Shown here piece after piece: positions 55,356 through 64,000 of a stretch of 64,000 nt of DNA. The position numbers and the translations under genes are program-made. The stretch covers positions 3,816,501-3,880,500 of the forward strand of contig NZ_CP136422.1 of assembly GCF_034355335.1 (NCBI RefSeq), read 5' to 3'. Origin of the DNA: Blautia coccoides. GTDB lineage: Bacteria > Bacillota > Clostridia > Lachnospirales > Lachnospiraceae. The notes under the pieces are model-generated. The model did not search any database, had not been told where the DNA came from, and saw only the letters and a list, made by a program, of their open reading frames with translations. Position 1 is the stretch's first letter. Every line of letters begins with the position of its first letter.

Positions 55356-57740
55356 TTACTCTTCAAATGCCGTAATAATCTCCCACAGCGGCCCCATAAG
55401 TTCTTCCAGCTGGTCCATTGCCTGTAACTGTCCAAGCACATATACAGGTTTCTTTCCTGTTTCCAGCTGGCGCACAACAGATATTATGCGTGTTTTTAGA
55501 TCAAACTCAATTTCAGCTTGATTCAGAAAGTCAAAAATTCTCTGTACAATCTGATTTTCCCCTTCCGCAGCTTGGTTCATTTCTAAAATAACATCCTCCG
55601 TGACATCTACCTCCGGAATTTCTATCCAAGTAAAACCTGTTTCGGCACAGTATTTACTGCTGATGCCCTTTAGTTTTCTTCCTCCAGCGAGGACTTTAGG
55701 GGCACAGCCGTCTTTCATGCCCACAAGGCAAATTCTATATGCCCGCTTTGAAGGAAGGACCTGCAGATTTCCCTGCGCTCTGTGAATCGTCAGCCGGGCA
55801 TTTTCACCCCAATGGTACTGTATTTTGGTTTTTGCCCAGCTATTTTGGTCAAATTCTGCAGCATCGGAATCATCTTCCCACAGACAAAATTCTCCGGAGT
55901 CTCCTGCGAAAACATGAAGTTCCAGGATATCTGTATTGGTCAATTCATTGCCCGTTTCCCTGCCGTCCAGAGGTACGATGCTACCTCTTCTTGCCAACAG
56001 AGGAATCTTATCAATTCCACGGTAAAAGTCCACGTTTCTGCCACCTTCATAAGTAACGCCTGTAAAGAAGTCAACCCATATCCCATCCGGCAGCCATGCG
56101 GCAAATTTTGCCATACCTGTACGCTTATCCACTGGTGAAGTGATAGGGCAGACTATGAGTTCTGAACCAAAATAATATTCGTTCGGCACATAATAAGCCT
56201 CCTCCTGTAATGGATTATGATAGTACATGGGCTGTATCAAAGGCATACTTTCCTGATTAGCCCGCAGATTCATGGTGTACAGATAGGGAATCAGTTTATG
56301 GCGCAGACGCAGATATTTTTTCATTATATTTTCCGCAATAGGATTGTATCTCCAGGGCTCTTTTCCATTAAATTCATTGCAGGTGCTGTGCAGGCGCATA
56401 ATAGGAGAAAACACTCCAAACTGCAGCCAGCGCACTGCAAGTTCGTCATTTTTTATCCCCTGCATATGACCGCCGATATCGTGGCTCCACCAGCCATATC
56501 CTATATTGGATGCAGTTGCGGTAAAATAAGGTTGAAAATCAAGACTTTCCCAGGTGATCACACTGTCGCCTGAAAATCCCACAGGGTAGCGGTGGCTTCC
56601 CGGTCCTGCATATCTTGAAAAAATCAGCCCACGTTTTCCACCTCTCCTGCTATCCTCATAGTGGTAATGATTCAGCATCCACAGGGGATCTAATCCTTCG
56701 ATTCCTGAATTATTTCCCTGCTGCCAGTCTATCCACCAAAAATCCACCCCCTGCTTTTCCATAGGATGATGCACGTACTCAAAATATCCCTTCATAAACT
56801 TCTCGTCTCCTGGATGGAAGGGAATCGGATCTTCCTGCTCTGCCAAAACCCCCATATAATCCGCAAAAGGTTTGTAGCAGTCTTCAAAGGCTCTTATACC
56901 GTCTGCCGGATGCACATTCAGCGTGACCTTTAGCCCTTTTTCATGCAATTTATCCATGAAACGCTTTGGATCAGGAAACATGTCTGAGTTCCAGGTATAT
57001 CCGGTCCAACCGGTTCCGTATTTAGGATCCACATCTGTAATGTGCCAATCCATATCTAATACAGACACGGTAAAAGGAATTTCCTCCTGAGCAAACCGAT
57101 CCATCAGTTTCAGATAACTTTTTTCCGTATATTTGTAATATCTGCTCCACCAGTTTCCAAGTGCATACTTAGGTAGCAGCGGAACTTCCCCGGTGAGAAT
57201 ATGGAAATCCTTCAAACATGTGATATAGTCTCTTCCATAACCAAAGAAATATAAATCCTTCCCATCAGGGTCCTCTCTACTGGCAATCCATCCATTTTCA
57301 TCCAGAAGCATGGTTCCCCCATCATCCAGCAGGCTAAAGCCCTGTGCAGATAAAATTCCCGTTTCTAAAGGTATCGCACCATCAGCCCCATCCAGCGTCC
57401 TGGCCGTTCCCTTTAAATCACAAACTGCATCACCATAATGCCATACCGGCAGGATCCCCGGAAAATTTCCGCTGATGTTAATCTTCAGTCCCACTGAGGA
57501 AAAGGGCTTTTTATTGTATGTCAACCTCAACTTAGAAGTAACAATCTTCAGTTCACAATCTGTTTCCTCCAATCGGAACTGCGGAACCGGGAAGGTACGA
57601 TTTACCACTGTCTGGGTGGCCTGATCCACAAACTTTCCGCTTTCACTGTATTCCATTCTTATCAGACAGGGGGTCAGCACCGTAAAACGGTAATATTCAC
57701 CTTGTATCACTGCCTCGTTTTTGGCATTTATGTCTCTCAT
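55356..57740 (-). CDS. GH31 alpha-glucosidase / alpha-xylosidase family
   Basis: 794 residues from the ATG at 57,740, which has GGAGG 7 nt upstream. An N-terminal beta-sandwich (RFTVLTPCLIRMEYSESGKF) precedes the barrel. The catalytic nucleophile region is VDFWWIDWQQGNN (Asp), and the acid/base loop is near RYPVGFSGDSVITWESLDFQ. WWSHDIGGHMQGIKNDELAVR is family-typical. A C-terminal extension of about 80 residues is unusual and helical. No signal peptide, so it acts inside the cell on imported alpha-glucosides. Last gene of the cluster. Confidence 0.92.
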   Translation of the reverse strand: MRDINAKNEAVIQGEYYRFTVLTPCLIRMEYSESGKFVDQATQTVVNRTFPVPQFRLEETDCELKIVTSKLRLTYNKKPFSSVGLKINISGNFPGILPVWHYGDAVCDLKGTARTLDGADGAIPLETGILSAQGFSLLDDGGTMLLDENGWIASREDPDGKDLYFFGYGRDYITCLKDFHILTGEVPLLPKYALGNWWSRYYKYTEKSYLKLMDRFAQEEIPFTVSVLDMDWHITDVDPKYGTGWTGYTWNSDMFPDPKRFMDKLHEKGLKVTLNVHPADGIRAFEDCYKPFADYMGVLAEQEDPIPFHPGDEKFMKGYFEYVHHPMEKQGVDFWWIDWQQGNNSGIEGLDPLWMLNHYHYEDSRRGGKRGLIFSRYAGPGSHRYPVGFSGDSVITWESLDFQPYFTATASNIGYGWWSHDIGGHMQGIKNDELAVRWLQFGVFSPIMRLHSTCNEFNGKEPWRYNPIAENIMKKYLRLRHKLIPYLYTMNLRANQESMPLIQPMYYHNPLQEEAYYVPNEYYFGSELIVCPITSPVDKRTGMAKFAAWLPDGIWVDFFTGVTYEGGRNVDFYRGIDKIPLLARRGSIVPLDGRETGNELTNTDILELHVFAGDSGEFCLWEDDSDAAEFDQNSWAKTKIQYHWGENARLTIHRAQGNLQVLPSKRAYRICLVGMKDGCAPKVLAGGRKLKGISSKYCAETGFTWIEIPEVDVTEDVILEMNQAAEGENQIVQRIFDFLNQAEIEFDLKTRIISVVRQLETGKKPVYVLGQLQAMDQLEELMGPLWEIITAFEE

Positions 57741-57806
57741 ACTGTTTCCTCCAAATGTCAATATATTTCCAGATTGTATCAAAAGAGGCTGCAAGCAAAA
57801 GGAAGC

Positions 57807-59471
57807 TTATCTAATTTTCAGATAAACAGCCGCTTCGTATGGACGCATTTCTCTATCTTTTAACGCTTCCCCTTCATAGTTGCTGATCAAAAGCTCCGTA
57901 TTCTGATTTTTCCATTCCTCTGGTATATGGAACTTAGCTTTTTCCCCTGAAAAATTCAGAATTACAAACAGCTTTTCCCCTTCAAAGTTTCTTTCATAAA
58001 TATAAAGCTGTTCGTTTTCCGGTTCATACTCTTTGAAATCCCCGTAGACGGCAGCTTCATTTTCTTTTCTCATACGGATAAGCCTCTGCATATAATAGAA
58101 AACGGAATCTGTATCCGCAAGCGCTTCTTTTACGTTAATCTCCTTGTAGTTGGGATTCACCTTAAGCCACGGTTTTCCTGTGGTAAAGCCTGCATTTTCT
58201 GTATCATCCCACTGCATAGGTGTTCTTGCATTATCCCTCGCACGGTAACGAATGCCATCAAACAGTTTTTCGGGATCAGCATTTCCGTTTACCACCCTCT
58301 CGCTCCAGCAGTTACGGATTTCCACGTCATTGTAGTCCTCAATGTCGAAAGAAACATTTGTCATTCCGATTTCTTCTCCCTGATAGATATAGGGCGTTCC
58401 CTGCATGGTCATCAACATGGTATACAGCATTTTCTGGCTCTCTTTTCGGAACTCTTTATCATTTCCTCTTCTTGAGACGGTTCTGGGCTGATCGTGGTTT
58501 GTCCAGTACAGGCTGTTCCATCCTCTACCGTCCATTGCAGTCTGCCATTTACTAAAAACTCTTTTTAATTCGGAAAGAGGAACCTCTCTATAAGCCCAAC
58601 GTTCCCCATCCAGGGTATCCAGATCGTCATGCTCAAACTGGAATACCATATTCAGTTCATTTTTATCATTACCTGCATATTTCAATGCCTCTTCAAGAGA
58701 GACATCTGACATTTCTCCTACGGTCATGATGTCGTATTTAGACAGCACTTCCCTGTTCATCTCATGAAAAAATTCGTGAATGCGGGGACCGTTCTGATAA
58801 TTCTCAGCCCCAATCCTTCCTTGGCGCGGCTCCCCGTCCGGCAGCCCCGGTACTTTAGAATACAGGTTTGCAACATCCATGCGGAATCCGTCGCATCCCA
58901 TATCCAGCCAGAATTTCATCATATCGTAGACTTCATAGCGTACTTTTACGTTCTCCCAATTCAAATCCGGCTGCTTTTTTGTAAATAGATGGAGATAATA
59001 CTGCCCTGTTGTCTTATCAAATTCCCATGCAGGACCTGAGAAATATGAGGTCCAGTTGTTTGGCTCTTTTCCGTCTTTCGCATCCCTCCAGATATAATAA
59101 TCCCGGTAAGGATTGTCTTTAGATTTCCTGGATTCTATAAACCATGGATGTTCATCTGAAGTATGATTTACCACCAGGTCCATAATCAATTTCATTCCTC
59201 TTTCATGAATTCCCGTCAGCAGCGCCCTGAAGTCTTCCATTGTTCCAAACTCATCCATGATATCCCTGTAATCAGAGATATCATATCCATTATCTTCATT
59301 TGGGGATTTATAGCAGGGCGACATCCACACAACGTCAATCCCCAGCTCCTTTAGATAATCCAGCTTACTGATAACACCCTGCAGATCTCCGATTCCGTCT
59401 CCGTTGGAATCCATAAAACTACGAGGGTAAATCTGGTATACTACTGCTTCTTTCCACCATGCTTTTTCCAT
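57807..59471 (-). CDS. GH13 oligo-1,6-glucosidase / alpha-glucosidase
   Basis: 554 residues, intracellular. The start is the ATG at 59,471 with AGGAGG about 10 nt upstream. GH13 regions in order: MDLVVNHTSDEHPWF, GFRMDVANL (nucleophile Asp), MTVGEMSDVSLEEAL (acid/base Glu) and WTNHDQPRTVSRRGND. The start WWKEAVVYQIYPRSFMDSNG is typical of MalL-type enzymes hydrolysing isomaltose, sucrose or short alpha-glucosides. It lies between pgmB and the GH31 gene. Confidence 0.93.
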   Translation of the reverse strand: MEKAWWKEAVVYQIYPRSFMDSNGDGIGDLQGVISKLDYLKELGIDVVWMSPCYKSPNEDNGYDISDYRDIMDEFGTMEDFRALLTGIHERGMKLIMDLVVNHTSDEHPWFIESRKSKDNPYRDYYIWRDAKDGKEPNNWTSYFSGPAWEFDKTTGQYYLHLFTKKQPDLNWENVKVRYEVYDMMKFWLDMGCDGFRMDVANLYSKVPGLPDGEPRQGRIGAENYQNGPRIHEFFHEMNREVLSKYDIMTVGEMSDVSLEEALKYAGNDKNELNMVFQFEHDDLDTLDGERWAYREVPLSELKRVFSKWQTAMDGRGWNSLYWTNHDQPRTVSRRGNDKEFRKESQKMLYTMLMTMQGTPYIYQGEEIGMTNVSFDIEDYNDVEIRNCWSERVVNGNADPEKLFDGIRYRARDNARTPMQWDDTENAGFTTGKPWLKVNPNYKEINVKEALADTDSVFYYMQRLIRMRKENEAAVYGDFKEYEPENEQLYIYERNFEGEKLFVILNFSGEKAKFHIPEEWKNQNTELLISNYEGEALKDREMRPYEAAVYLKIR

Positions 59472-59533
59472 AATACAAAGTCCTCCTCCAAATAAACGCT
59501 CTGACAAAACCAGATACATTTCTATTCATCATT

Positions 59534-60184
59534 TCATTGAAAGCCATCCTCCACTGCCGTCAATAAATCTTTAAAATACTGAAGTTGGTAGGTGGCCAAT
59601 TCTGATTTCACAGCATCACCCATTGCTGCGCAATCCATGTTTCCGTTTACTGCCGCCTGTAGTCCTGCTACTGAATCTTCCACAACCAGACAGTCTTTTG
59701 GTTCCAGTTTCATAAACTGAACTGCTTTGAGGAATACCTCCGCATCCGGTTTTGAATTAGATATATTGTTCCCATCAGAAACTGCATCGAAATATTTGGC
59801 CAGCCCGATTCTTTCCAGAATAAACCCCGCATTTTTACTGGATGAGCCTATAGCCAGTTTTAAACCTTTTCCTTTAAGCTGATCCAAGGTTTCCTTTACT
59901 TCCAGGCTTAAATCAGCAGGTGACATCTTTCTAAGGAGATTCTTGTAGAAGGTATTTTTTTCTTCCGCATACTTCACTTTTTCTTCCCAGGTGAGAGTCT
60001 TATGGTATTTTTCTAAAACAATGTCCAGACTCTCCATACGGCTTATCCCTCTTAGTCTGTTGTTAATGGTTTCATCAAAGTAAATTCCAAGTTTATCTGC
60101 CAGCATTTTCCATGCTTGGTAATGATAATCATCCGTATGACAGATTACACCGTCCAGATCAAAAATGATGCCTTGATATTTCAT
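59534..60184 (-). CDS. pgmB: Beta-phosphoglucomutase
   Basis: HAD-superfamily phosphomutase of 216 residues, beta-glucose-1-P to glucose-6-P. The nucleophile motif is IIFDLDGVICHTDDYHYQAW (D9, D11). Cap-domain residues include RLRGISRMESLDIVL. Motif II is LAIGSSSKNAG, and CLVVEDSVAGLQAAVNGNM is motif IV. It lies just after the GH65 phosphorylase, whose product it uses; this pairing is standard. Confidence 0.95.
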   Translation of the reverse strand: MKYQGIIFDLDGVICHTDDYHYQAWKMLADKLGIYFDETINNRLRGISRMESLDIVLEKYHKTLTWEEKVKYAEEKNTFYKNLLRKMSPADLSLEVKETLDQLKGKGLKLAIGSSSKNAGFILERIGLAKYFDAVSDGNNISNSKPDAEVFLKAVQFMKLEPKDCLVVEDSVAGLQAAVNGNMDCAAMGDAVKSELATYQLQYFKDLLTAVEDGFQ

Positions 60185-60198
60185 AGTTATGCCTCTCC

Positions 60199-62532
60199 CT
60201 ATAGATTTCTTTTAACCTTCTGCCCTGCTGCTATTGTCACCATTTCTTTTCCAAGAAGGATCACAACATCCTTTTTCCCATTGTTTTCTACCGTCACTGA
60301 TTTATGACCCGCTTTGACTATTAAAGAATTTCCCTTAAAGCATAACGGAAATACAAGCCTATTCCATTTTTTCGGCAGTTTTGGAGCAATGTGCATATGT
60401 TCACCCTCCATTCTCACACCACCGAATCCCATTACCGTACTCTCCCATATGCCGCCTGCGGATGCACTATGGATTCCTTCGTTGGAAGATTTCATCTGTG
60501 TTCCCAAATCAATGGCCAATGCTCCCTCATACAAGTCATATGCCATTTTTTCCAGACCGAAATCACTTGCCAGGATTGCATGTGTAGATTTACTCAAAGA
60601 GGAATCATGAAGAGTCTTATCTTCATAAAAAATAAAATTCTTACGTTTTATTTCCTGATCAAATAAAGAATCCAGAAGAAACAGCAGCATAACAGTATCT
60701 GCCTGTTTAGAAACCATATACTGATTCAGTTGTTCCGTATTGAAATCCTTGTAAATGGTCAGCACCTCATCGGAGTTCTTATACTTCGTAAGATCCAGCT
60801 TTTTTAAACTCAGAAACTGATCAGACTGAGGGATGATCCCATCCTCATTGGGGATTGGAAGGTAAATCTTATCAATACATGCTTCAATCTTTTCTTTGAT
60901 ATAAGAAAGATTCAATTTTTCATCCAGCTTTCGATATGATTCCGAATCCTCCTCCGAAAGCTGAGCAATAATTTTAAGAGCCTGGCTCATATTGTTTGCA
61001 GCCATATAGTTTGTATATGCATTATTGTCCACATGTTCTTTATATTCATCCGGCCCGATAACATCAAGGATCTCATACCTAGCCTTTTCTGCATTGTACT
61101 GTAACCGACTTGTCCAAAACAGTGCCGTTTCCAGAATAATTTCATAGCCGTAATCTTCCATAAATTCTTTATCACCTGTAACCAGGTAATATTGTTCCAC
61201 TGCATAAGCGATATCTGCGGTAATATGATGTTCAATAATCCCTGTCCAGCATTTGGTCAGCTTTCCTGTAACAACATCTGCTCCGATATATAATGGAGTC
61301 ACCTCACCATCGTCAATCCATGCACATTCCCAAGGGTACATGGCACCTTCATACCCGTATTCTCTGGCTTTTAGGTGAGCTCCAAACAGATTTCTATATC
61401 TATATTCCAGCAGTGTTCTTGCTGTCTGTGGCCTTGTAAAGGTAAAATAAGGAAGAATAAACATCTCTGTATCCCAGAAGGAATGACCCTTATACCCTTC
61501 TCCCGTAAGGGCTTTTGCTCCGATTCCCACACGATTATCATCATGCTTTACCATAATATTTAAGTGATACAACGCGAAACGAACTGCCAACTGATCAAAA
61601 TCCGCATCTCCTTCAATGAGAATATCACTTTTCTTCCAGTATTCTTTCCATTTGTCTTCACTTTCCTGCTTCAGCACTTCATAGCCTTTGGCAAATGCGG
61701 CTTTCAAAGCTGTCATGCCATCCTTTTTCAGCATTTTCGTAATATTTACCGCATCCGTGCCTTCATATACCTTGTCACGGGAGGTATGAAGAACCGAAAT
61801 CTTCTCAAAATGAATCCATTTCCCGGCCGGCACCTTGAAACTAAATTTATTCATCAGGGTTCTTCTTCCCATAATAGGAATTACCTCTGCATCCGTATCC
61901 AAGCCACATGCTGCGTGCTGTGCAAACCAAACTCCGGATTCTGTGGTCCTTGCCAGATACTGCATGTCCCTTGCTTCATAAATTCTTCTTTTCAGGTCTT
62001 TGAAATGCTGAGAACCGCTGTTTGTCACACTGCCGTCTATTCCCGTTTCAATGCTCACTGCTGCGTCTTTATCCACTGAGAAACATAGGGCTGCTGCAAT
62101 CAGATGTTCATCCGCCAGCGATACAATTCTCTGAAACCGGGCATTTATAGTCACACCGGATGGACTTGTCCATGTAAATTCACGGATAACCTCCCCATTT
62201 TTCAGGTTCATAGTTCTTTTATATGCATTCAATTCTCCCTGAGACAGATTAATTTCATGGCCATCTATCATAATTGTCATACCAGTCATATCCGCAGCAT
62301 TTGGCAGCTCTGTCACTTCTTCCCTGGAAGCTTTATTAAACGTTCCTGTAATAAATGTATTTCTTACTTCTCCTGTATAAGCCTCCTCCAAAGCGTTGCG
62401 GACACCGAGATAACCATTTCCCTGGGCAAAAATCGCTTCACATTTTCCCAGATATCTCTCATCAAAAGTGTTTTCCTGAATCAGCCAGTTTTTCAGTTCA
62501 CCGGTTCCTGCATCGTATTTCATCATATTCAT
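60199..62532 (-). CDS. GH65 disaccharide phosphorylase (maltose/kojibiose/trehalose type)
   Basis: 777 residues. The inverting phosphorylase splits an alpha-glucosyl disaccharide with phosphate to glucose plus beta-glucose-1-phosphate. The catalytic Glu is in VIGPDEYKEHVDNNAYTNYM. Other family blocks are GHSFWDTEMFILPYFTFTRP, HITADIAYAVEQYYLVTGDK and IHSASAGGIWESTVMGFGGV. Members differ in substrate (maltose, trehalose, kojibiose, nigerose); the sequence alone does not settle which. It sits between permeases and pgmB. Confidence 0.93.
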   Translation of the reverse strand: MNMMKYDAGTGELKNWLIQENTFDERYLGKCEAIFAQGNGYLGVRNALEEAYTGEVRNTFITGTFNKASREEVTELPNAADMTGMTIMIDGHEINLSQGELNAYKRTMNLKNGEVIREFTWTSPSGVTINARFQRIVSLADEHLIAAALCFSVDKDAAVSIETGIDGSVTNSGSQHFKDLKRRIYEARDMQYLARTTESGVWFAQHAACGLDTDAEVIPIMGRRTLMNKFSFKVPAGKWIHFEKISVLHTSRDKVYEGTDAVNITKMLKKDGMTALKAAFAKGYEVLKQESEDKWKEYWKKSDILIEGDADFDQLAVRFALYHLNIMVKHDDNRVGIGAKALTGEGYKGHSFWDTEMFILPYFTFTRPQTARTLLEYRYRNLFGAHLKAREYGYEGAMYPWECAWIDDGEVTPLYIGADVVTGKLTKCWTGIIEHHITADIAYAVEQYYLVTGDKEFMEDYGYEIILETALFWTSRLQYNAEKARYEILDVIGPDEYKEHVDNNAYTNYMAANNMSQALKIIAQLSEEDSESYRKLDEKLNLSYIKEKIEACIDKIYLPIPNEDGIIPQSDQFLSLKKLDLTKYKNSDEVLTIYKDFNTEQLNQYMVSKQADTVMLLFLLDSLFDQEIKRKNFIFYEDKTLHDSSLSKSTHAILASDFGLEKMAYDLYEGALAIDLGTQMKSSNEGIHSASAGGIWESTVMGFGGVRMEGEHMHIAPKLPKKWNRLVFPLCFKGNSLIVKAGHKSVTVENNGKKDVVILLGKEMVTIAAGQKVKRNL

Positions 62533-62557
62533 AAATCGACTTTACCCTCTTTCTATA

Positions 62558-63391
62558 TTAGCCTTTTACCCCTGAAGCCGCCACAGATGCCTGTACCTGC
62601 TCCTGTGCACATACATATAGAAGAATGCCAGGAAGTACGACAATTGTCAGGGCAGCAAATAATTTTGTATAGTCATAAGAGAATGATTCCGTAAAAAACT
62701 GCAGTGCCAGTGGCAGTGTTCTGTTCTTGTCAGAAGAAGTAAGCAGGGATGCATAGAAATATTCATTCCAGTTATTCAGGAACATCAGAATCCCTGCGGT
62801 GGCAAGACCGCTTTTTGCCAGTGGAAAATTTATCTTCCAGAATATAGTGAAAAATCCCGCACCATCCAAAGTTGCCGCCTCATCCAGTGACTTTGGAATA
62901 GCCATAAAGGTTGATTTCAAAATAAACATAGACATGGCAAGCCCCATGGACAGGTATACCAGCGTAACTCCCCAGATATTATCATACAGATTTAACTTCA
63001 TGACCAGCGAAAACAACGGCTGGGCCTTAGACTGTGCCGGAACTAGAAGAGTGATGGTAAACAGTGCAAAGATGAGACTTTTTCCAGGAAATCTGAATTT
63101 TGCTATTACATAACCGCCCATCGCAAAAACCACAAGGGAAGCAGCTGTTGATACCACACAGATCAGTGCAGAATTAATAAAGTATTGGACAAAATTATAC
63201 TTTTCAAAAATATACACAAAAGCATCAAACTTGATACTAGTAGGCAGTGAAAAGGGACTTGATAAAATCTGAGCATTTGTTTTAAAGGCAGACATGATAA
63301 CCCAGATAATAGGAAAAACAGATACGATAACTGTGAATATCATTACTGTATACATAAAAATTTTAATGATCTTCTCTTTTATTTTTTCCAT
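62558..63391 (-). CDS. CUT1 sugar ABC permease (MalG-like)
   Basis: 277 residues, six helices. The coupling loop is DEAATLDGAGFFTIFWKINFP, and the protein ends QASVAASGVKG as MalG-type permeases do. SD AAGGAAGGAG precedes the ATG. It follows the MalF-like gene by 15 bp and precedes the GH65 gene. It imports the alpha-glucoside used by the downstream enzymes. Confidence 0.93.
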   Translation of the reverse strand: MEKIKEKIIKIFMYTVMIFTVIVSVFPIIWVIMSAFKTNAQILSSPFSLPTSIKFDAFVYIFEKYNFVQYFINSALICVVSTAASLVVFAMGGYVIAKFRFPGKSLIFALFTITLLVPAQSKAQPLFSLVMKLNLYDNIWGVTLVYLSMGLAMSMFILKSTFMAIPKSLDEAATLDGAGFFTIFWKINFPLAKSGLATAGILMFLNNWNEYFYASLLTSSDKNRTLPLALQFFTESFSYDYTKLFAALTIVVLPGILLYVCAQEQVQASVAASGVKG

Positions 63392-63406
63392 GATGATACT
63401 CCTTCC

Positions 63407-64000
63407 TTAATAAACACTTTCGTTCATTTTAAACACCCTGTTCACCATGGCCAAGATAACCAGTCCAAGAATAAACATGATCACACCATTGGCGTTGGCG
63501 TAGCCGTATTTCAGATCTTGAATAGATTTTACCAAAATGATTGGAAGGTTCATGGTATCATCTCCGGGGCCTCCGGCCGTGGTGAGCGCGATCTGTTCAT
63601 ACATGGCTACACGGGAAGTAATGGAGCATATCACACCTGTACCAATAGCATTCCGGCAGAGTGGAAGATGGATCATACGTGTAATCTGCCAGCCCGTTGC
63701 ACCATCCACCTTTGCCGCTTCTGTCAATTCTTCAGGAATAGCCATCAGGTCATTCAGTACGATCAGCGTGACAATAACCGCATAGAATAACCAGGTAAAT
63801 GTAACCGCCCAGAATGCATACGGCGATTCATAAAACCACTGTATGTGGAAATCCGGATTGATCTTTCGGATAATGTTGTTCAAAATACCCATGTCATCAT
63901 TGAAAATAAATCTGTATATCATGGCCCACGCCGCCGCAGAGATAACGTTAGGCACCATAAATACTGCACGAGTGAATTTCCATCCCTTTGGTTTGTGATA
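63407..64000 (-). CDS. CUT1 sugar ABC permease (MalF-like), 5' end outside window
   Basis: At least 197 codons; the frame is open to the window edge, so the start is missing. Visible are VPNVISAAAWAMIYRFIFND, the coupling loop TEAAKVDGATGWQITRMIHLP and several membrane helices. It pairs with the MalG-like permease. The binding protein gene and the operon promoter are expected further upstream. Confidence 0.92.
   Translation of the reverse strand, partial: YHKPKGWKFTRAVFMVPNVISAAAWAMIYRFIFNDDMGILNNIIRKINPDFHIQWFYESPYAFWAVTFTWLFYAVIVTLIVLNDLMAIPEELTEAAKVDGATGWQITRMIHLPLCRNAIGTGVICSITSRVAMYEQIALTTAGGPGDDTMNLPIILVKSIQDLKYGYANANGVIMFILGLVILAMVNRVFKMNESVY

Overview
The window reads as chromosome of a Gram-positive, spore-forming gut Firmicute, most likely Lachnospiraceae (Blautia-like). 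The basis is the dgt-dnaG-rpoD-trmK-nif3 gene order, a two-domain SecDF, CUT1 sugar ABC systems paired with YesM/YesN-type regulators, a spore-type SpoIID-like gene and strong AGGAGG ribosome binding sites. Most genes lie on the minus strand.

Layout. 1-5.8 kb is housekeeping: nif3-like (5' end only), trmK, rpoD, dnaG, dgt, then nfo. 5.9-14.1 kb is a carbohydrate uptake unit: sensor kinase, AraC-type response regulator, two permeases, a binding lipoprotein and a URO-D superfamily protein, with a divergent AraC regulator at 14.3 kb. 15.2 kb is a tRNA-Leu. 15.4-20.1 kb holds an amidohydrolase, a DUF4432 epimerase-like protein, glycerol kinase, a D-lyxose isomerase with an apparent CcpA (cre) site, and a small XRE regulator. 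An IS110-family element (20,117-21,700) sits exactly in the Shine-Dalgarno leader of the XRE gene. Its upstream non-coding part folds as a bridge RNA with two adjacent internal-loop hairpins. All four guide segments can be matched to the two observed junctions, and the circularised ends would build a promoter. 21.8-26.5 kb is kup, secDF and a small membrane protein.

The accessory region starts at about 27.5 kb, where a SpoIID-like spore protein is cut off, and runs to about 55.3 kb. It holds an ABC/GDPD/PHP operon (27.7-33.8 kb) and a class-B-sortase pilus operon with a catalytically dead signal-peptidase-like protein and a neighbouring tyrosine recombinase (34.8-41.9 kb). It also holds nested IS66 and IS256 elements with relics (42.2-46.5 kb), a sulfatase/anSME/GPH symporter/AraC locus (46.6-51.6 kb), two Fic proteins, and a decayed plasmid-type parAB locus (52.3-54.8 kb). 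A 34-bp palindrome occurs at both 27.56 kb and 52.25 kb, with a half copy at 51.9 kb.

55.4-64 kb is an alpha-glucoside catabolic operon: MalF/MalG-type permeases, GH65 phosphorylase, beta-phosphoglucomutase, GH13 and GH31. Imported disaccharide is phosphorolysed to glucose and beta-glucose-1-P, and PgmB converts the latter to glucose-6-P.

The most notable items are the readable IS110 bridge RNA whose target is a Shine-Dalgarno sequence, the pilus locus with a pseudo-signal-peptidase and non-LPXTG sorting signals, the palindrome family, and repeated AraC operator-like half-sites. All calls are by eye from sequence; no database search was run.
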